From: Actinomycetes bacterium
GTDB taxonomy: Bacteria; Actinomycetota; Actinomycetes; Mycobacteriales; Mycobacteriaceae
Direction: 5' to 3'
DNA: 64,000 nucleotides
Assembly (NCBI GenBank): GCA_023432405.1
Contig: JAEYUQ010000029.1
Coordinates: forward strand, 1 to 64,000
The notes below the pieces were generated by a model. That model was given only the letters and a program-made list of their open reading frames with translations. It was not told the DNA's origin and ran no database searches. Numbering within the stretch: the stretch's first letter is position 1; the number at the start of each line of letters is the position of its first letter. Positions 61,323-64,000 of the stretch are shown here, piece by piece. A program made the position numbers and the translations under genes.

Positions 61323-62855
61323 ATGCGTTTTGGGATTGACCTCGGCACTACTCGGACTGTTATTGCTGCTGTAGACCGTGGAAACTATCCACTCCTCAGC
61401 GTGGAGGACACCGTGGGGGATAGCCATGATTACATTCCCTCCGTGGTGGCTTTGGACGCCGAAGGAGAGATTCTCTGCGGGTGGGATGCACTGCCCCTAG
61501 AAGAATCAGACACCTTTACGCGCTCTTTCAAACGTCTTCTATCTCAGGACCATGTCACTTCTCATACGCCTCTGAGAATGGGCGCCCACCAGCGAAGCAT
61601 TGGTGAGGTACTCGCCGCTTTTGCCAGATATCTCGTTACTCAGCTTCGCCGTTATCAGGATGAGATGGGGGATACAAGTACTCCTGAGGTAGCCCTAGGG
61701 GTGCCAGCCAACGCCCACTCGGCGCAGCGTCTGCTCACCCTTTCTGCACTCTCGGAAGCGGGGGTTACTGTGCTCGGTCTCGTCAATGAGCCCAGCGCTG
61801 CCGCCTTTGAATACACCCATCGCCACTCTTCTACACTCAATTCGCGCCGCAGCAGCATTATTGTCTATGACCTTGGTGGGGGAACTTTCGACGCCACCTT
61901 GCTGCATATTAACGGTGACTCTCACGACGTCGTCCAGGCACTTGGTATTTCCAGGCTGGGCGGTGATGATTTTGATGAGGTGTTAGCTGACCTGGCTCTT
62001 GCTGCTGCAGGCCACCAGGCAGATGCCTATGGGCTTCGTGCGCGTCGGGCGCTGGTGAGGGAGGCGCGCACAGCCAAGGAGGCACTGGTTTCGCAGTCAC
62101 GCCGCATGATTATCGAGGTGGGAACCCAGGATGTTGTGGTTCCTGTGGAGGATTTCTACGCGGCTATTACTCCGCTGGTGGAGCGCACTGTTGATGTGCT
62201 GACACCGTTGATAGGTGCTACCGAAGATCTCCACGATACTGACATTTCTGGGGTGTACCTGGTGGGTGGCGCTAGCTCTCTGCCGCTCATTTCCAGAACT
62301 CTGCGTCAGCGTTTTGGGCGCCGAGTGCATCGTTCACCGTTGCCTGCAGCATCCACTGCCGTTGGGCTGGCCATTGCCGCAGATCCTTCATCGTCCTACC
62401 GCCTTCACGATCGCCTCTCGCGGGGGATTGGCGTCTTTCGGGAGTGGGCGGGCGGCCAAGACGTATCCTTTGACCCTTTGGTGCTTCCTGATACAGCTCC
62501 GGATTCCTCCGGGCGGATCACGGTCACGCGCCGGTATCGAGCAGCGCACAATGTGGGTTGGTACCGGCTGGTGGAGTATAACAGTCTCAACCATCAAACA
62601 CCCAGTGACTTCACCTTCCTCACAGAGCTTGTAGTACCTTTCGACTCTGCTCTCGTGGCTGAATCGGGGGATAGTCAGGACACCACCCCTGGCAATCCGA
62701 ATGGCCCACTCGATATTCGAGAGGTTCCCGTCACCCGTCAGGAGAATGGCCCTCTCGTGGAGGAAACCCTGGAAGTAGACAGCAACGGAATAGCACGTCT
62801 CACTATCGACGTCCCGGAACTTGGCGTCCACCGTCACGCTGAAGTGGAAGCCTAG
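61323..62855 (+). CDS. Hsp70-like ATPase without classical substrate domain
   Basis: 510 residues. Actin-fold nucleotide domain with phosphate motifs GIDLGTTRT and VYDLGGGTFD, adenosine motif VYLVGGASSLP and NEPSAAAFEY. The C-terminal 120 residues are beta-like but shorter than the DnaK substrate and lid domains. Mycobacteriales have such an Hsp70-like gene near mdh/valS. The start ATG has a modest site. Client proteins and function unknown. Confidence 0.88.
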   Translation: MRFGIDLGTTRTVIAAVDRGNYPLLSVEDTVGDSHDYIPSVVALDAEGEILCGWDALPLEESDTFTRSFKRLLSQDHVTSHTPLRMGAHQRSIGEVLAAFARYLVTQLRRYQDEMGDTSTPEVALGVPANAHSAQRLLTLSALSEAGVTVLGLVNEPSAAAFEYTHRHSSTLNSRRSSIIVYDLGGGTFDATLLHINGDSHDVVQALGISRLGGDDFDEVLADLALAAAGHQADAYGLRARRALVREARTAKEALVSQSRRMIIEVGTQDVVVPVEDFYAAITPLVERTVDVLTPLIGATEDLHDTDISGVYLVGGASSLPLISRTLRQRFGRRVHRSPLPAASTAVGLAIAADPSSSYRLHDRLSRGIGVFREWAGGQDVSFDPLVLPDTAPDSSGRITVTRRYRAAHNVGWYRLVEYNSLNHQTPSDFTFLTELVVPFDSALVAESGDSQDTTPGNPNGPLDIREVPVTRQENGPLVEETLEVDSNGIARLTIDVPELGVHRHAEVEA

Positions 62856-62970
62856 TTTCCTGGACGACGCCGCGAGAACACAGTTTCTGCAGTTGTTGCT
62901 GGGTCCTCGGGGATGTTTGAGGTGCAACGCTGTCTCTAGGTTGGCGAAGTGTCTGTCTAAGATGTAGAGC

Positions 62971-64000
62971 GTGACTGAGCAGAACCAAAAGAATCGTGTG
63001 AACCAGCTTCCACAACAGTGGGATCCCCAGGCTGCTGAGCCTGTGCTGTATCAGGAGTGGGTGGAGCGCGGATATTTCTCCGCTGATGTATCCAGCGATA
63101 AGCCACCGTTTTCCATAGTGCTGCCTCCGCCGAATGTGACGGGGTATTTGCACATGGGTCACGCTTTGGATCACACCCTCATGGATGCTCTGGCTCGTCT
63201 GCGGCGAATGCAGGGTTATGAGGTTCTGTGGCTTCCGGGGATGGATCATGCTGGAATTGCTACGCAATCCAAGGTGGAAGCCATGCTTCAGGACACGGAG
63301 GGCAAGAACCGCTACGACTACGACCGCGAGGAGTTCATCGACAAGGTCTGGGAGTGGAAGAGACAGTACGGTGGACGCATTGCAGAGCAAATGCGTGCCA
63401 TTGGTGATTCTGTGGATTGGGACAGGGAGCGCTTCACCTTAGATGAAGGGCTTTCGCGAGCCGTTCAGACTATTTTCAAGGAACTCTATGATCGCGGCAT
63501 GATTTACCGGGATTATCGCTTGGTGAACTGGTCGCCCATTCTGGAGACGGCTGTCTCCGATATTGAGGTGGTGTACCAGGACGATGAGGGTGAGCTGGTC
63601 ACTTTCCGCTATGGGGATCCCACCGGGGAAGGCCCCCATCTGGACGTTGCCACAACCCGCCTTGAAACCATGCTTGGCGACGTCGCTATTGCGGTGAATC
63701 CTGCCGACGAACGCTACCAGGACATAGTGGGGACAGTCTTTCCTCATCCTTTCCGCGAGGATCTTCAGTTAACAGTGATTGCTGATGACTATGTGGATAT
63801 GGAGTTTGGTACTGGGGCAGTGAAAATCACCCCTGCCCATGATCCCAATGACTATGCGATGGGGTTGCGTCACAATCTGGATATGCCCACTGTCATAGAT
63901 AAGACCGGACATATTGCGGATACAGGTACCCGTTTCGACGGGCTTACCAGGGAAGATGCCCGTGTTGCTCTGCGAGATGCGCTGGCGGAGCAAGGCCGAA
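62971..64000 (+). CDS. valS: Valyl-tRNA synthetase, 5' part (gene runs off the window)
   Basis: At least 343 codons, open to the window end. PPPNVTGYLHMGHALDHT contains the HIGH-class motif (HMGH), and the editing domain (CP1) begins near TTRLETMLGD. GTG 62971 gives VTEQNQKNR...LPQQWDPQAAEP. No strong ribosome-binding site. The KMSKS motif would lie outside the window. Confidence 0.96.
   Translation, partial: MTEQNQKNRVNQLPQQWDPQAAEPVLYQEWVERGYFSADVSSDKPPFSIVLPPPNVTGYLHMGHALDHTLMDALARLRRMQGYEVLWLPGMDHAGIATQSKVEAMLQDTEGKNRYDYDREEFIDKVWEWKRQYGGRIAEQMRAIGDSVDWDRERFTLDEGLSRAVQTIFKELYDRGMIYRDYRLVNWSPILETAVSDIEVVYQDDEGELVTFRYGDPTGEGPHLDVATTRLETMLGDVAIAVNPADERYQDIVGTVFPHPFREDLQLTVIADDYVDMEFGTGAVKITPAHDPNDYAMGLRHNLDMPTVIDKTGHIADTGTRFDGLTREDARVALRDALAEQGR

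Overview
The window looks like the chromosome of a moderate-GC member of the Mycobacteriales (Corynebacteriales). This rests on gene content and order recalled from known genomes, not on a search. The order gntR - nrdF - ctaD - serB resembles Corynebacterium. The run dinG ... pncB - clpS - DUF2017 ... rhomboid ... murI - metallo-beta-lactamase - rph - rdgB - DUF3817 resembles M. tuberculosis Rv1329c-Rv1342c. pepN - mycothiol-dependent DsbA-like - rpiB - tig - clpP1 - clpP2 - clpX, then mdh and valS, is also typical of the order. I cannot fix the genus; Corynebacterium or a Lawsonella-like relative would fit.

Layout. 0-9 kb: FadR-type regulator, class Ib ribonucleotide reductase small subunit, cytochrome c oxidase subunit I, phosphoserine phosphatase, a membrane protein, a DinG-like helicase. 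9-14.6 kb: an accessory block with two degenerate J-domain membrane proteins and a 13E12-type HNH protein, between dinG and pncB. 14.9-23.8 kb: NAD salvage (pncB), ClpS, rhomboid, MarR, MurI, a predicted phosphodiesterase, RNase PH, RdgB, two small membrane proteins. 23.8-36 kb: tRNA-Leu, peroxiredoxin, nicotinamidase, secreted CAP protein, dicarboxylate/amino-acid symporter, tRNA-Lys, L,D-transpeptidase, tRNA-His, oligoribonuclease, two secreted S1 proteases around nagB, tRNA-Arg. 36-46 kb: CopD-CtaG fusion, EttA, thioesterase, GntR/UTRA regulator, a decayed toxin-antitoxin/abortive-infection scar with a dehydrogenase, and PepN. 46-52 kb: DsbA-like protein, RpiB, aldo-keto reductase and three membrane proteins of unknown function. 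52-64 kb: tRNA-Gly, tRNA-Pro, trigger factor, ClpP1/ClpP2, a secreted GH5 glycosidase, ClpX, TetR, malate dehydrogenase, an Hsp70-like ATPase and the 5' part of valS.

How the genes work together. Several protein-quality genes sit here: tig, clpP1P2, clpX, clpS, pepN, rhomboid and an Hsp70-like protein. A site matching the ClgR consensus lies upstream of clpP1. pncA and pncB are two steps of NAD salvage. ctaD and the CopD-CtaG fusion belong to the copper-dependent oxidase branch. orn, rph, rdgB and nrdF serve nucleotide and RNA turnover.

The most unusual property is repeats. Almost every long intergenic gap, and many low-complexity protein segments, are built from short tandem repeats (about 15-62 bp). 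A 13-bp motif, GGCGTCGTCAAGG, recurs at about a dozen places, mostly in one orientation. Gene starts below are chosen from ribosome-binding sites and family lengths; where evidence is weak this is said.
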